A stretch of DNA of 64,000 bases from Atherinomorus stipes (taxonomy: Eukaryota > Chordata > Actinopteri > Atheriniformes > Atherinidae), in the NCBI GenBank assembly GCA_023101725.1, contig JALJCO010000034.1, forward strand, positions 124,001-188,000, written 5' to 3'. The position numbers and the translations under genes are program-made. Positions 44,740 to 57,327 of this stretch are shown here, in pieces. Each line of letters opens with the position of its first letter. Position 1 is the first letter of the stretch. The notes under the pieces were generated by a model, which saw only the letters and a program-made list of their open reading frames with translations, was not told where the DNA came from and searched no databases.

Positions 44740-47630
44740 AAACTGTGATGGAAACAGCTTATGCGCTCTTCCAGTATGAAAGCTGAGCAGTGATTTATCT
44801 CCCTCACACTCGACGTTGGACTGGAAAAGCCTATTTTTGTCATTTTACTTTTCCATATTTTGTTCAACTTTGCTCAATTTAACAGCACCTGTTAAATGAA
44901 ATTAGCAATTTCTTATCTCTTTTACCTTCGGGGTCCAGTTGTCCACTTCACATCCTGTCTGCTCATTCATACAGATAATCACCAGCTCTCCAGCTTCTGC
45001 CAGCAGGACAGATTACTGCCCCGACGCTGCTCTTGAGATGATTATGTTCCACCTGAATGTCTGTGATGTTGTTATTGAGGTGGTGGTGAGCAATCTCCAT
45101 TGAAAGGCCAGTGTCAGACGTGGTTGTGACGATCAATAGAGAGGGAGAGCCTGAAGGTCACATGCTCTAATGAGAATGCTGTAATTGTGAATATTTATCT
45201 TTTGAGTACTCCCCTTGGAGATGTAGTCATCATTTCTACACAGACATGATGCAGTATAGCTGAAGAGTAAATGTACACCTGTTGCTTTTTCATGTTTACA
45301 ACAAGGAATAACTTGGTCAGCCTAAAATGCACGTTTTTAAGAGAGAGAAAGCAGGCGATTCCAAATACTAGCAGTTATTTACAGGGTTTACAACTACTAT
45401 GAATGAAGTTTTAATACCAGGAATGTGCTTTAAGATAACATTAACTCTACAAAAGGCATCAAAAGAATCACTAAGCAAACTATATAATGTAATTTTAGAA
45501 AATATGCATGCATTCACTTATTTCCCCTTTCTCCTTCTCTACCTTTAATATCAGATCATTTAGCTTTTTAACGTTTTCCCACAAATATTGAATATTTTAG
45601 AAAAAAATGTTTTAGATTAATTTTTCTTATGTTCAGAGCTGCAAATATAAACAAGAGAAGGCAACTACGAGAGATTTTCATTACAATACACTGGCCGTGC
45701 CATAGTAATTAAACGTTTTTTCTCATAGGTTTACTTTACAGGAGGGTTTTTGAGATTGTGAGGAAGAGGTGAGTGAATTTTGTCGGGCCCTGAAGTCATG
45801 GAAAACTGTGGAAATTAAAAATGTGTCCGTGAAATAAATCACTTCCAGTTTAATTCAACTATTAAAAACCCATTCTATTCATATTTAATAATATGACTGT
45901 TCCCTACTTTATTATGCTTTTTAACAAGCGTCTTTATAACTGATGGAGGCTCACTGCAGATAGCAGATTTCACTGTTGGTTTGCAATTTGCAGAGTGACT
46001 GACAGGTCTAGAGTCCAGAGAAGTGTCATGATATGTGTGTTTTAAACCCCCCTTAATTAAAGCCTGCCTTGGCTACAGTACAGGTACAGTAACAAAATCA
46101 AGGGTCAATGACAGAAAAATGTGATTTATAGGCTATTTCAAAACTTTGTTTCTATTGGTGTGTGCTTGGCCCACTAGAATAGCTGTTATGTGTTTATTTT
46201 CTTAGAATGAGTCATTTATATCTACTTGCTGCAGATGCGCATACAAGGGGGCTGCCATAGTTGTGCCACCATTTTTACTACGGTGTCTCTGAATGGACAA
46301 AACAATATGTGTGTAGTGAGAACCCTCTAAACTTTGAAACTGCTGTACCAGCTTTGTTTAATGGGAGTCAGAGCACTGTTTGGGATAAGTACATGTAATA
46401 CCTTAAAAGACTTTAAAAGTGGTTACTGGTACAATCACAGCTGCACCTGAGACCACTGGATCCGCTCACATGAAAACATCTTCATGTCTGGGAGAATTTT
46501 GGCTACTGTACATTCACAACAGTGCTTGGAAAATAAAGTCATTTGAAAGAAAACATCTTTTCTTTAAAATACCCATCTTTACCCACAGTGTCAGTAGTTC
46601 TTCCACACTGTATCTTAGAGCTGAACAATTAATGGCATTTGCAATTAAATTGCAATTTCAGTTAGCGCAGTTTTGTAATCGTGCCATCATGCGATTTTCC
46701 CACACAGCGACTTCTGGCAACTTTGAGTCAGCGATTAGCGGCTAATCTCCATGAAGACTTGGCAATAGTGTCGATATTTCCCCCGATCCCCCCGGTGTCT
46801 CTGGTCTATAAGCAGCACTTGCAAGTCTGCCCGAGCAGACCCGACACAGATCCTGCGACAACAGAAACCGCTGTACGGCACTCACCTCCCCACCGAGCTG
46901 CTTCCAGTGCTGGTTCGGACCACAAACTGACGAAAAACTGGTTCTTTAGCTGTTTTTCTATCAGCTCAGATCTGGAAGCCCATGATCAGAGAATAAATTA
47001 GAAGTGTCACATGTCAGACAGTTCATGAAAAGCAGTGGCACACTGACAAGAGAAAGTTTAAAAGTAGTGTGGAACATGAGTACTGTTTTTACAGAAATGG
47101 ATTTTAAAGTAACACGGCTAATATTCAAGAAGAAAGTCGCTGTTTTCAAAGCAGTATTATCTTCATGATATATTTTTGGCCTCATGAAGGTTTGAATTTA
47201 TGTTTAACCAAATGTTTTTGAAGGCCTATTTGGATAATGAGTCATTTCAGACTGTAAAAAATAGGGTTATTCATTTTCCGCTTTACTTTGTATGAGGCTT
47301 TATTTGTGACAATTATGCTATCGGCTAAGCATGTTGGATTTCATACACTGAAACACCAAATTTTAGTTTTGACCCATGGCCATCTACTTTGAGTCATTTC
47401 TGGCCCTCCTTTAAAGAATTTGGACACCCCTGATTTAGCGGTAGATAAGCCTGGTCCAGAAAGTAAAGATCCTGTACAGCAGTTGTTCCAACTATATAGC
47501 CACTAAACCAGCTGAAATGAATCAGCACAGCTCCTCTGCAGAGCTCGTTAGGGAAAACACCTGTTCTACATGTGAAGGCAGATCCTGTTTGTTAGCACTG
47601 CTACATAGCCTCATGCTAACTTCAGGTTGC
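44740..47630. other. No gene seen; A/T-rich with scattered TE pieces
   Basis: 46615-46990 resembles the end of a hAT-like repeat (GAGCTGAACAATTAATGGC). 47400-47435 ends TTTGGACACCCCTGA, the reverse of the CAGGGGTGTCCA end seen at 19148. No exon with splice support. Confidence 0.45.
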
Positions 47631-47639
47631 TGCCTGAAG

Positions 47640-48815
47640 CCACCAGGTCCGTGTGCGGTGCATTACGGCTGCGGTGCGACTTAGTTCCGATCTCTACAGA
47701 GCAGCAGCTCCCACCGCAACCGTGTCAGACACGGCGCGCCTGCGACTGCAGTCTGCACTACCACCAGATAAATCCGATAAATCACATTTGCACGCTCACA
47801 CGATAATGATCAGGGGGGCTGGATAAATGTCCAGTGGTGTGTGTGCGTAATAAATGTCCAACATAAAGTCACTTTTCCAACTTAAACCAGCAGACGCGTT
47901 TCATTCGTAATATATGCTTATTTGTAGGCTACAGCTATACACAACATATTTACATTTTTAACTTATCATGCATAATCTATCCCAATAATTGATCATACCA
48001 TCACTTTCTTGCTTTTTTCGCTGCAAACTCAGGAATAAGTCTTTAAAATCCAGATTGGATGTAGGCGTATTATATTTCTAGCGAATAATAGTGCAAACCT
48101 GCACAGTCCGCAAATAATTCTTAAGGTTAGTCTCAACTTTAAAAAGCTTCGCTTGCCCGATGCCTCCGTTACAGGGAGAGTAAATAAAATCCTGAGTGCA
48201 ATCACACAGTTCCTTCAATCCAGTTGAGGTAACGAATTATTTTCAAATCACACATCAAAGTTGGAGATCTTGATCAGTCTTTTTCCTATATGTAAATCCA
48301 CTGTGATGGTATTTTTTATTTAGTTGTTTTATGTGACCTGGACAGAGAGACAAAATCAAATGTAATAAATTTATTTATTAAAATGAAAAAAAAAAAACGC
48401 GCGCACACACACAGCGGGAATGCAGGCACGAGGTCCTGGATGCGCAGGTTGCTCAGTCCATGCTTGACTTCTAACCTGGAGTCACTGGTTACTGTAGTTA
48501 GTGTAGTTTATGCCTTCACAAGTCTCCGGGAGGCTTTTATTCTTAAATTTACAGGACGCTTTACTCTGTTCCCGTGTCTGGTTTCCCGTCTGGTCCGGTC
48601 TGCACTGCAGAGCTTGACGCGCTCTGGAAGCGTGCTGCTCCAGAGATAGACCTGACTTCTATATTTAGCGGAGCGGAGCGGCGCGGCGAGACGCACCTGG
48701 GACGGATCTGGGACATGTGTCGTGTCTTGTGTGAGTCACGCCACTGACTATAATGGCCGCGACTTGCTTCGGAACCCGCACCGCAGCCGTAATGCACCGC
48801 ACACGGACCCGGTGG
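47640..48815. mobile_element. 1.2-kb TIR element with ~36-bp ends
   Basis: GGTCCGTGTGCGGTGCATTA followed by CGGCTGCGGTGC (from 47646) is matched inverted at 48777-48809 (GCACCGCAGCCGTAATGCAC then CGCACACGGACC), essentially perfectly. The interior includes a (CG/CA)n stretch at 48397 and GC-rich GGAGCGGAGCGGCGCGG near 48668. No recognisable transposase; target duplication not determined. Confidence 0.75.
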
Positions 48816-48819
48816 AAAT

Positions 48820-50040
48820 CCGCCTTTACATAAATTCCCATAACAAAAGAATTTAGACTTGTGCTAAAGAAGCTGTATCTTCTGCAGTTTCTCATCTATG
48901 TTCCTTTTACCTTCTGATTTCACCTCCTGCCATCATCAATTTAATTTTCATCTAATTTGATAATAAAATAATGGTGGAAAAAAAGAATTGTCAGTTTTTA
49001 AGTATTATACAGTTTATTTCCATGCATGCCAGCACCATTCTGATTGTTTTACTGGTTTATAGTCTTTTAGCTTTTGAACTTCATCGTGAGAAGAGCACAC
49101 CTCATGCAACATAAAATCCAATACTCCTTTTAAATGTCATTTTTGATGCTTGAAAATAGGATTCTGTTACATTCTTCTATTCATCTCCTCCTTTTCCAAG
49201 TATTACAAGTCTGATAAAAAAAAAACATGTTGCAGTAATTCTTCTTTTCCTTAAGTGAAACGGTCTGGCAGAGCAGCGCCACAATGAAAGAGAAGGAACA
49301 AGAGCGGGAATGACACAAAGCAAATAAAGGTCATAATGAAAACTATAAATCTAAATGCAGAGCCAGAGTGTGATGTTGTGATGATTTCCCAATATTCCGA
49401 GGAATACAGCTGTTCAAATGATGTGAGGAGAGAAGTGGCGCCTGGTGGTCGTAGAGAGAGAAAAAGAATTTTGACACCGCAATGTTAAAACCACATAAGC
49501 CACTTGCTTTGACCATTTTTGTAATTTCATTCTTGCACAAAGAAACATAATGTAATTAAAATTCAACAGAACAGAGTGCATGTGAGGAGGAAGATAGCAG
49601 GAAATTACACACACACGTATGTATGTGCATGTATATACCTGCATTTCAGGCTAACATGCATGCACATATCAGAATTTCCAACTAGAGCTTGTACAAGCTT
49701 CTTAAAAGTCATCTGCTGCTGTGATTGACAAACAAATATGTGGCAGGGAGGCAGAGGGACTGAATGGTAAGCTGGGTTGAGAAAGCCAGATAAGAGCATT
49801 GTTTCCCAACGCAGGGCTTATGGAGGAAGAGCAGAGTTCGCTGGGTTTAATGAGGAGGTTAACCCCTGCTGTGTCACCCACGGTTCAGCAGGGTAATCAC
49901 ACCGACTGCTGGCCTTTATTTGTCAAGTCCACTGATGTGATGAAGCTTCTTCAGGGCTGGATAATAGTATTTTTGAAAGTAACTCTCTAGATTTCATGAC
50001 TATTGCCATCTAGAAGTATTTAGTTACTTTACTATATTTG
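48820..50040. other. No gene seen
   Basis: A/T-rich with short frames only. The stretch 49790-49900 is less A/T-rich but shows no exon signals I trust. Confidence 0.5.
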
Positions 50041-50047
50041 ACCTTAA

Positions 50048-50669
50048 AGCCAGAGTTGGTAATCCTGTTCAGAAACACTTTTTGTTCTACTGGGTGAAAT
50101 GGTCCTTCCATCATAACAGTCAATACGTCATGTATTCATAAAAAGGAAGGAAAAGTCAGACCTCTGTGAGAGCCACGGTTCTGTAAAAACTCTGACCAAC
50201 CCCTGCCATTCGCACCGAAAGGCAGGAATTGGTAATTCACAACGTATAGAAACAATGAATCGATGCCTTTATGTCTCGTCTCTGTCCTTCTCTCTCTCCA
50301 TCCCCCACGTGACCCCCTGTGTGCCGCTCACTGTAAACAAATCCCGCTAACAGACTGCTAACTGCAGCTGCACCAAAAAAAACAAAACAGAACAAAATAA
50401 CAGATAAGGATTAAGTCATGGAGGCATTGACGTTTGTAGTGTGGACTTTTTAAACCGCAGAAGGAGTTGGAGGTGAGTGGATTAAAGCTTTTAGAAACAT
50501 AGTTTGTCAGCTGTCTACAAGCTAACGAGCTATCTACTCGGCTGTTATCGTTAACCTGCTCGTAAAACATCGGCCCACACGTCCCTGCGCTCTGAAGGCG
50601 TGGTTTCGGGTGGTGTGTTTTTAGCTGTCGCTTGCTCAAACCATTTTTCCAACATTGCCAACCCTAGCT
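50048..50669. mobile_element. TTAA-target TIR element (piggyBac/Kolobok-like), non-autonomous
   Basis: TTAA (50044-50047) precedes AGCCAGAGTTGGTAAT, and the inverted ATTGCCAACCCTAGCT ends at 50669 before TTAA (50670-50673). No transposase frame. Clear boundaries make this a well-supported call of target type; the superfamily is inferred only from TTAA. Confidence 0.8.
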
Positions 50670-51179
50670 TTAAAGGATAACTTTCCTTTTTTCCAACCTG
50701 GGCTCTCATTTATAAAACTGTGCGTAGGATCTTTACTAAAAGTATACGTACGCCCAAAACCAAAAGTTTGCTTCCGCCAGAAAATATTCAGATTCATAAA
50801 ACCATGCGTACGCACAGATCCAAGCAATTTCCCCTTTTATAAATCACACTCTTCCTGGAAGTTTGCACAGGTGAATTTGGCTCATATCCCGCCCCCTACA
50901 CACCCACATTCTAGCATAAATGGTCAATGCAAAGTACCTCATGGATGTTTCTGCGTATAAATGAGCTGATCTGAGGCATTTAAAAGCTGAATTCTGGCAA
51001 CTGAAAAGAGAGTAAAACGTATTTTCGCGGAGACTGAAGTGGAGGTGCTTGTTGGTGAGTTGGAGGAGCCTCACAAAAATCATTTTACTCGGTGGGAGTG
51101 GATCACCGATAAGGAAAGTGCTAAGTGGCAGAACTCGCGCTAAGGTTCTTATACACTAATCCGACCAAATGCTGCAACT

Positions 51180-51715
51180 AGACAGTGGGAGCGTTTCTGT
51201 ACATGTGTAATTAGAAAAGATGAGAATCAGACTTTTTTCTTAACAACAGGGAGGAAATCTGGAAGGACGTCACATTCCTGGTTGTTGGAACATCAGTGGA
51301 AAACTTTAATTGTGGTAATAAGTGAATAAGAAGATCACGGACATTTATTTCATCATGGAGATTTCTGCTGTCTGACAAAAGTGGACACTGCTGCTCAGTC
51401 TACTGATGTCGGTGTGTTTGTATCGGGGAGGAATCACTGGCTGAACGACTTGTCCCGCAAATACGGAATCACGTACGGTGTCCAAACTTTTTGCGTGTGG
51501 AAACATACTTGTTCTGGGCGTTTATTTATGCTCTCTGAAATTGTTCCCCCTGGGCACACAGGTGTTTCTCTGTGCGATTGAATTCGCAGACAAGTGGCTG
51601 GGAAGTGGCTGGCAGTCGGCTGAAAGGGGAACTTTTTCATGCCCAAATCTGTATAAGGTTATTTGCTCTGATTAGGGCAACGTTGGGACCTGAAAAAATA
51701 AAAACAGTTAGGTCA
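51180..51715 (+). repeat. Dispersed repeat block shared with 62384-62935
   Basis: 51190-51425 and 51650-51715 match 62384-62640 and 62870-62935 in order (GTTTCTGTACATGTGTAATT, CTGGTTGTTGGAACATCAG, GGTTATTTGCTCTGAT), with a different sequence between them. The copy at 51715 is broken by the Tc1 remnant. Confidence 0.7.
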
Positions 51716-52440
51716 GAAAGGAAGAAGTATGTTTGGCGTAAAGCTAACACAGCTGATGATCCAGCTCATACCATCCCTACCGTGGAACAGGGAGGCGGGA
51801 ATATAATGCTATGGGGCTGTTTCTCTTCCTCCGGTCCTGGGGGCTTGTCCGTGTGCAAGGGATTATGAATAGTGCAAAATTCATCAACATCCTGCAGGAG
51901 AACGTCTTGAAGTCTAGCGTGAAGCTTGGGAGGTAGTTTACCCTTCAACAGGATAATGATCCAAAAATACGGCTGAGTGACAAAGAATGGTTAGGAAGAG
52001 AAAGTGAGGGTTCTAGACTGGCTCAGTCAAAGCCCATATGTGATACCCAATAGAAAAGTGGAGAGGATTGAAGACTCCTGTCAAAGAAGTTTAGTTTTTA
52101 ACCTGACTCAGCTTGAGCAGTAATCACGAGATGTGGGGTGTCGTACTCCAGGACCATTGCACAAAAACTCATTGCTTGTTATTAAAGCGATTGGCAGTTA
52201 TTGCTCCAGAGGATGCAACCTAGTACTGATTGTGAATTAATGACTTAGTCTGAATGCTTTTGTAAAAATGAAATTGTCAGACTTATACACCTATTCATAG
52301 TAAAGATCTCCTACGAACAATAACAGTGACGTATTGTTATGTGTGTGTCATTTCCTTTCATATAAAAGAGCTGAATCCCACTTTTGCTTTGTTCTGTTCT
52401 GAGCAAGTGAGTTTTGGACTGAATACTTATGCAAGCCACT
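51716..52440 (+). pseudogene. Tc1-like transposase remnant
   Basis: Begins within the DDE domain: RKKYVWRKANTADDPAHTIP, then GGGNIMLWGCFSSSG, then FTLQQDNDPK after a stop. Stops and frameshifts follow, and it ends near GACTGAATACTTATGCAAGC, a typical end of many fish Tc1 copies. The N-terminal paired-like DNA-binding domain and left TIR are missing. Confidence 0.8.
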
Positions 52441-52674
52441 ATAGCGCTTTTCCAGTCATACTAACCACTCAAAGTGCTTTACACTACATATCACATTCAC
52501 CCAGTCACACACACAATCACATACACATTCATACCCTGATGGGCACATCGGGAAGCGACTTGGGGTTCAGCGTCTTGCCCAAGGACACTTCGGCATGTAG
52601 TCTGGGGAAGCCTGGAATAGATCCCCAAACCTTCCGGTTGAAAGACGACTGCTCTTCCACCTGAGCTACAGCCG
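52441..52674 (-). mobile_element. tRNA-derived SINE, 3'-shortened copy
   Basis: Same family as 6635-6881. On the minus strand it starts with CGGCTGTAGCTCAGGTGGAA, with A box TAGCTCAGGTGG and B box-like GGGGATCTATTCC. The last ~20 bp of the 3' end present in the other copy are missing where it meets the Tc1 remnant. Confidence 0.8.
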
Positions 52675-52675
52675 T

Positions 52676-52800
52676 TGTAAATCCAGACGTTCACGCTGCT
52701 TTCCATGTTGGCAGATAGGAGGTGATTGGGACTAGTCCCCACCTTAATGGCTGCGCCGCAACATGGCGCCACACACAAAACGCTCGTCGGATTAGTCTTT
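52676..52800 (-). repeat. Dispersed repeat copy (inverse of 27160-27260)
   Basis: Shares TTGTAAATCCAGA, CACGCTGCTTTCCATGTTGG and CAAAACGCTCGTCGGATTAG with copies at 27160-27260 (inverse) and, in part, 63409-63480. Confidence 0.6.
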
Positions 52801-53039
52801 TGTTCTGGCTCAACTGCAGCATAAATAATGCTGCTGGTTTGAATCCTATGAAGTCAATCTATGATAAAAAGGGGGGATATAAAGGGGGAATTCAATGTTT
52901 GTGTGTTGCAAGACATAAAGAGAGTTTGGACCGGGCACGATCCCCAGTCACTTGTTTAAAAATCATGCACTTCTAATAGTTCTTGTCATGCCACAATTGT
53001 CTCCAAAATGTTCGTAAGCAAGGGCTGTAGTTTGCTTAA

Positions 53040-53145
53040 AGTTTTTTTATTTATTTATTTTTAAATTTTTATTTCACCTTTTATTTAACCAGGAGGTCCC
53101 AACGAGATTATAAATCTCTTTTACAAGAGAGACCTGGCCAAGCAG
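53040..53145 (-). mobile_element. LINE 3' tail fragment
   Basis: On the minus strand: GGCCAGGTCTCTCTTGTAAA, then GATTTATAATCTCGTTGGGA, CTGGTTAAATAAAAGG and an A-rich (TAAA)n-like end. This is a common fish LINE 3' terminus. No coding sequence. Confidence 0.65.
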
Positions 53146-53299
53146 CCAATCAGAATAAAAAATACACAGTTCAGCAGTACGAACAACTAAAAACAGAAAC
53201 AAAGCTAAAAGAGTTTATACACTAAAAAGACGTACACGTACGCACTTCCAAGCCCGGCTTTGTGCATAAGCAAGCTTTATAAATGAGGCCCCTGGAGTT

Positions 53300-55600
53300 T
53301 ATACGTGCATTTACTCAAGTCCTTCGGATGATATTTAGATTAATTCACATCCATATGATGGGAAGAGATGGGTCAGCAGGAATGGGCCTCTCTATAAGGC
53401 ATTATCTGCAGCACAACTCCTTCATGTCATCAATGCTTTAAATTTTCCACAGATCTGTTGTTTCTAACAAGCAAACACTTCATTTAACCCTTAAAATCCA
53501 CAGATATATCTAAATGTTACACTCGCAGCTTTACTTCTTATTCCCTTCCATTCTCATTATTATTCTTATTATTTTATTTTAGTTAATTTTTTCTGCATTC
53601 ATCTTATTAGAAATCATTCTCAGACAGACAGAAAAGGTGTGAAACACAAGCAAGGAAATAAAATGCAGAAGACGTCTGGTTACCCCTGAGTGTTTTAAAT
53701 CTGTCATAACACATTTGGGGACTGGATCACTGTGGATCCCATACCATTTAATTGATCAAATTTAACAGTATTTCAAATACTTGCATTTGACAAAATGAAA
53801 ATGTTACTCAAACATGGCTGATTTTGCACAACATACAAATTGCACATACTGTTCATAAAAGCTGGCGAATACACAAACAAGCGCATGCTGATGCACTCAA
53901 ACCAACCTCAAAATAAGGAAAACGTCTTTTGCTGTTAGGACCGAAAAGTGCTGTTCAATAGCAGATCTTGAAGGGAAAGCTTGGCTAAGAGGCTTTTTAT
54001 TGATTTGCCTGCCACATCTTCAAAGAAACTAACAAAACAAAGTAGATGTTTGCCTCTAAAATGGGGGAAAAGGAAATTGTAAAGTGAGTGAGAATAGTCA
54101 AAGTAACATCACCTCAAAGCTGCAACAGAGGAAAGAGTCTGATGAAAAGATATGTTTATACAGATTATGTGCCTTTAGCGACTGCAAGAAAATGATCAAT
54201 TAACCGTCTTTCCACTTTGACTCATTAGAGGTTTTCATGAACATTTTTACCAACAGAAGGGACCCATGAAGACCATTAAAAACAACTTTGACTTGCAGCC
54301 TATTAAAACTCATAAAGTGTATGAAAAACTAATTGAAAAAGGTGATGCTGATAAAAAAAAAACACTTTAAGTTGAAATAAACTCATTTCTGTTGGGTCAG
54401 ATGGATCCCACAAAATGAAACTCATCTGCTTCTTAATTAGCTGATGGGGTTCATGCTGTGAGGAGGGTAAGCTGGATTCAGCTGCAGACTTTATGAGTCA
54501 ACTGAGTTTTCCAGCAAGTGTTCAGTGATGAACAATCAACGAGGTGGTTTGTCCTTAACCCCGCCTGCAGCTGCAGGTATGCTGTTTAACATCTGCTGAA
54601 AAATCTCACTGCAGTTAATGACTTTTGGCAAGTTTAAAATCTTGGTCATCTAGTTGGTGACTTTAATCACATCTGCAAAAGATGCCGATATGGTGCAAAA
54701 ATAAAAGACCTTCAATCCCAAACTCTAAGAAAAAAATTCATTGGACGAACGCAAATTAATCATACCACCAAAATTCCATCTAAACAAACCAAATTAAAGG
54801 GGAATTTCGCTTATGTTGAACCTGTGGTCTGTTTTCATATGTCCTTTCATATATGTGAGTGATGGAAAAAGGAATTTTCAAGATATAGCTCCTGCATTTG
54901 TCCAGGCAGGCAGCCTAGCAGCCCGGCTATTGATAAATATGGGGCAACTGGCCCCACAATTAAATTCGTCCTAAAAAACGTGCTTTTTTCCACACTGATG
55001 GGCTCGGATAGTCTCAATGAGTGTCCGACAACATACTAGCGAGGAGAAATGAACGAAAGTATCTACATTACTTAATGGACTTCGTGGAACCTCAGGTAAG
55101 TTTTTTTCACAAGAAGCAGATGAGCGGACTGTTCATGTAACACGTGATGCTGCCAAATTTCTGTGGACACAGAAACAGCTGCTCGGTCTGTCTGCAGCTG
55201 TTAGTCGGGTCTGATCAGGGCAGGGAAGTGAGATGATTTCTTCACTTTATGTGATACAAAGTTTTATTTCAGAGGGCAATGACAGAACCTGATGAGCCGG
55301 CAGGCTGCTTTCACAGCGATGTCCCGTCACAGACGTGATCCGGCGCAGAGACCTGTAACAGGTCGGGTACCTGACGGGTACAGAGATTAACTTTCATGTG
55401 TATGGATGTGGGCAGATATTTATTTAGGGTCGTGGGTGAGAACGTGATTTTTTTTCTTAGACCTACATTTAAAAAAATAAAATCTTTTTTTTGTGTGTCT
55501 ACATAAGTGTTTTACTCTCAGGAGCGGGGGTCACTTTTACTGTGTTATTGTGAGTCACAATAACAATAAAAGTGAGCACATGTTAATGATGACATCAGAG
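53300..55600. other. No gene; repeat-derived in part
   Basis: 55110-55350 is a diverged copy of sequence within the hAT-like element at 19010-19430 (GATGCTGCCA, GGTCTGTCTGCAGCTGTTAG, CAGGCTGCTTTCACAGCGAT). 53300-54700 shows nothing recognisable. Confidence 0.5.
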
Positions 55601-55694
55601 TTTTTAAATTGAAGCTGCATTGCCGCCTCTAGCAGGCAGCAGAGTTGGACACTGCTGTCAGACAGCCGCTGAGCACGTGAAGGCAACATGCAGT

Positions 55695-56245
55695 GCGTCT
55701 GAGATGGTGGTCAGCAGCACTGGAGCACCACAAGAAACTGTACTCTCACCATTCCTCTTTACACTGTACACCTCAGACTTCCAGTACAACTCTGATCCTG
55801 TCATCTGCAGAAATACTCTGATGACTCTGCAGTTGTGGGGTGTATCAGTGATGGACAAGAAGCCGAATACAGGGAACTGGTCAGTCAGTTTGTGAAATGG
55901 TGCGGTAACAATCAGCTCATCTTAAATACCAACAAGACTAAAGAGATGATTGTTGACTTCAAAAGGAGCAAGAATAAGCAGCATAGTCCTGTCTACATCC
56001 TGGAAGAGGAGGGGAGGTGGTAGAGAACTACAAATACCTGGAGTTCAGCTGGACAACAGATTTGACTGGAAATGCAACACTGACTACATCTACAAGAAAG
56101 CTCAGAGCAGACTCTACTTCTTAAGGAAGCTGAGATCATTCAGCGTCTGCACCAAGATGTTGCAGATCTTCTACAAGTCTGTTGTGGAAAGTGCAATTAG
56201 CTTTGCAGCATCTGCTGGGGCAGCAGCATCAGAATCAGAGACTTG
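55695..56245 (+). pseudogene. CR1/L2-type (Rex1/Babar-like) LINE RT fragment
   Basis: Frames on the plus strand encode STGAPQETVLSPFLFTLYTS (motif B), KYSDDSAVV (catalytic motif C, YSDD form), LVSQFVKWCGNNQLILNTNK and YKYLEFSWTTD / LDNRFDWKCNTDYIYKKAQS, then LYFLRKLRSFSVCTKMLQIF. At least two frameshifts and no intact ends. It covers RT palm and thumb only. Confidence 0.85.
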
Positions 56246-56943
56246 TCTTGCTCCTTTATTATTTATTTATTTCTCTTCTTTGCTGGTTGCATGTGAAAAA
56301 TCTAGTAAAACTGAGGAAAAAAATAACAACGAACATTTAGCGTCTGATCAGTCAGTACAGTTTACATAACTGACAACAAGAAATGACCGTTAGGTGTCCA
56401 GTAATGAAGTTGCCATTAGCTGACAAACAGGGAGCTACATTTAGCATTTCTATAAACTGTTTTACATCAAAACTTAACCGTTTATGTCTACAACAAACGT
56501 GTGAATTATCTAAAGCACAATCAAACAATACACTTACAGACATTGATGTCGTGGGGGAAACACAACAACAAACTCCAGGCGAGCGAAGTGTAACTGGTTT
56601 CGCCGATACAGTGTAATGTTTATGGCTTGCAGAATACAATGTATCAAGCTAAACTCTCGTACTACAAGATCTCGCTGTATTTTCTAATGAGTCTCACATT
56701 ATTACAGCAAAATAAACATCTAAACAGCGATATAAAAGATTTAAAACCTTAATAAGCTGCAATTCCTATAAAAATGAACATTTACATAATAAATAAACAT
56801 TGTAATTAACTTAACAAAGCTGAAAGCAGAACAAAGGTAGAGGTCTAAGTTGAATAAATGAACTGAAAACGTAATGCTAACACTACTGTAGGCTAATGAA
56901 GTTGTCACTGGTAAACATAGGTGTTGATTTAGAGGCCCAAACA

Positions 56944-57063
56944 CCCACGGAGAATACCCGAGCTCCACGGAGAATACCGAGCTCCCACGGAGAATACCGG
57001 GCTCCCACGGAGAATACCGAGCTCCCACGGAGAATACCGAGCTCCCACGGAGAATACCGGGCA
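56944..57063. repeat. Minisatellite, six copies of a 20-bp unit
   Basis: Unit CCCACGGAGAATACCGAGCT with 19-21-bp variants, alternating GAGCT/GGGCT ends. It remains open in more than one minus-strand frame (repeating GARYSPWELGILRG), which I regard as a by-product of repetition. Confidence 0.92.
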
Positions 57064-57199
57064 CCCAAGTGGGTTTGATGGCAAAGTCAACTCGTTGGCT
57101 GTTTCTGGTGAACAACCTCTGATGTACAAGTTTAATCACTGCACACAGAGAGCATTAACACTGATGTTCAGAGATCTTCTTTGCCCAGATATTTAAAGT

Positions 57200-57327
57200 T
57201 TGAATTTTGTCACTGAAACATCATTCTGACAGAACACAGCAGAAAATTCTATATTGCAATATTGTTAACACACATACTTAAGATTGTACAATATAGATTT
57301 GAGGCTCGCCCAGCCCTACTTGAGTTA
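57200..57327. mobile_element. Right end of a hAT-like element
   Basis: Ends CGCCCAGCCCTA, the inverse of the TAGGGCTGGGCG terminus common in fish hAT-like repeats, with ATATTGCAATATTG just inside. The left end was not located with confidence. Confidence 0.45.

Larger units (their letters stand above)
50700..53290. mobile_element. Harbinger-like element with nested insertions
   Basis: Left end GGGCTCTCATTTATAAAACT with GTGCGTA motifs; right end inverted GCTTTATAAATGAGGCCCC with GTACGCAC motifs. This pattern is common in fish Harbinger-type elements. At 51010-51125 (+) a frame with ETEVEVLVGELEEPHKNH resembles the start of a SANT/Myb-like protein of such elements, broken downstream. The body holds the Tc1 remnant (51716-52440), a SINE (52441-52674) and a LINE tail (53040-53145). 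Confidence 0.55.
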
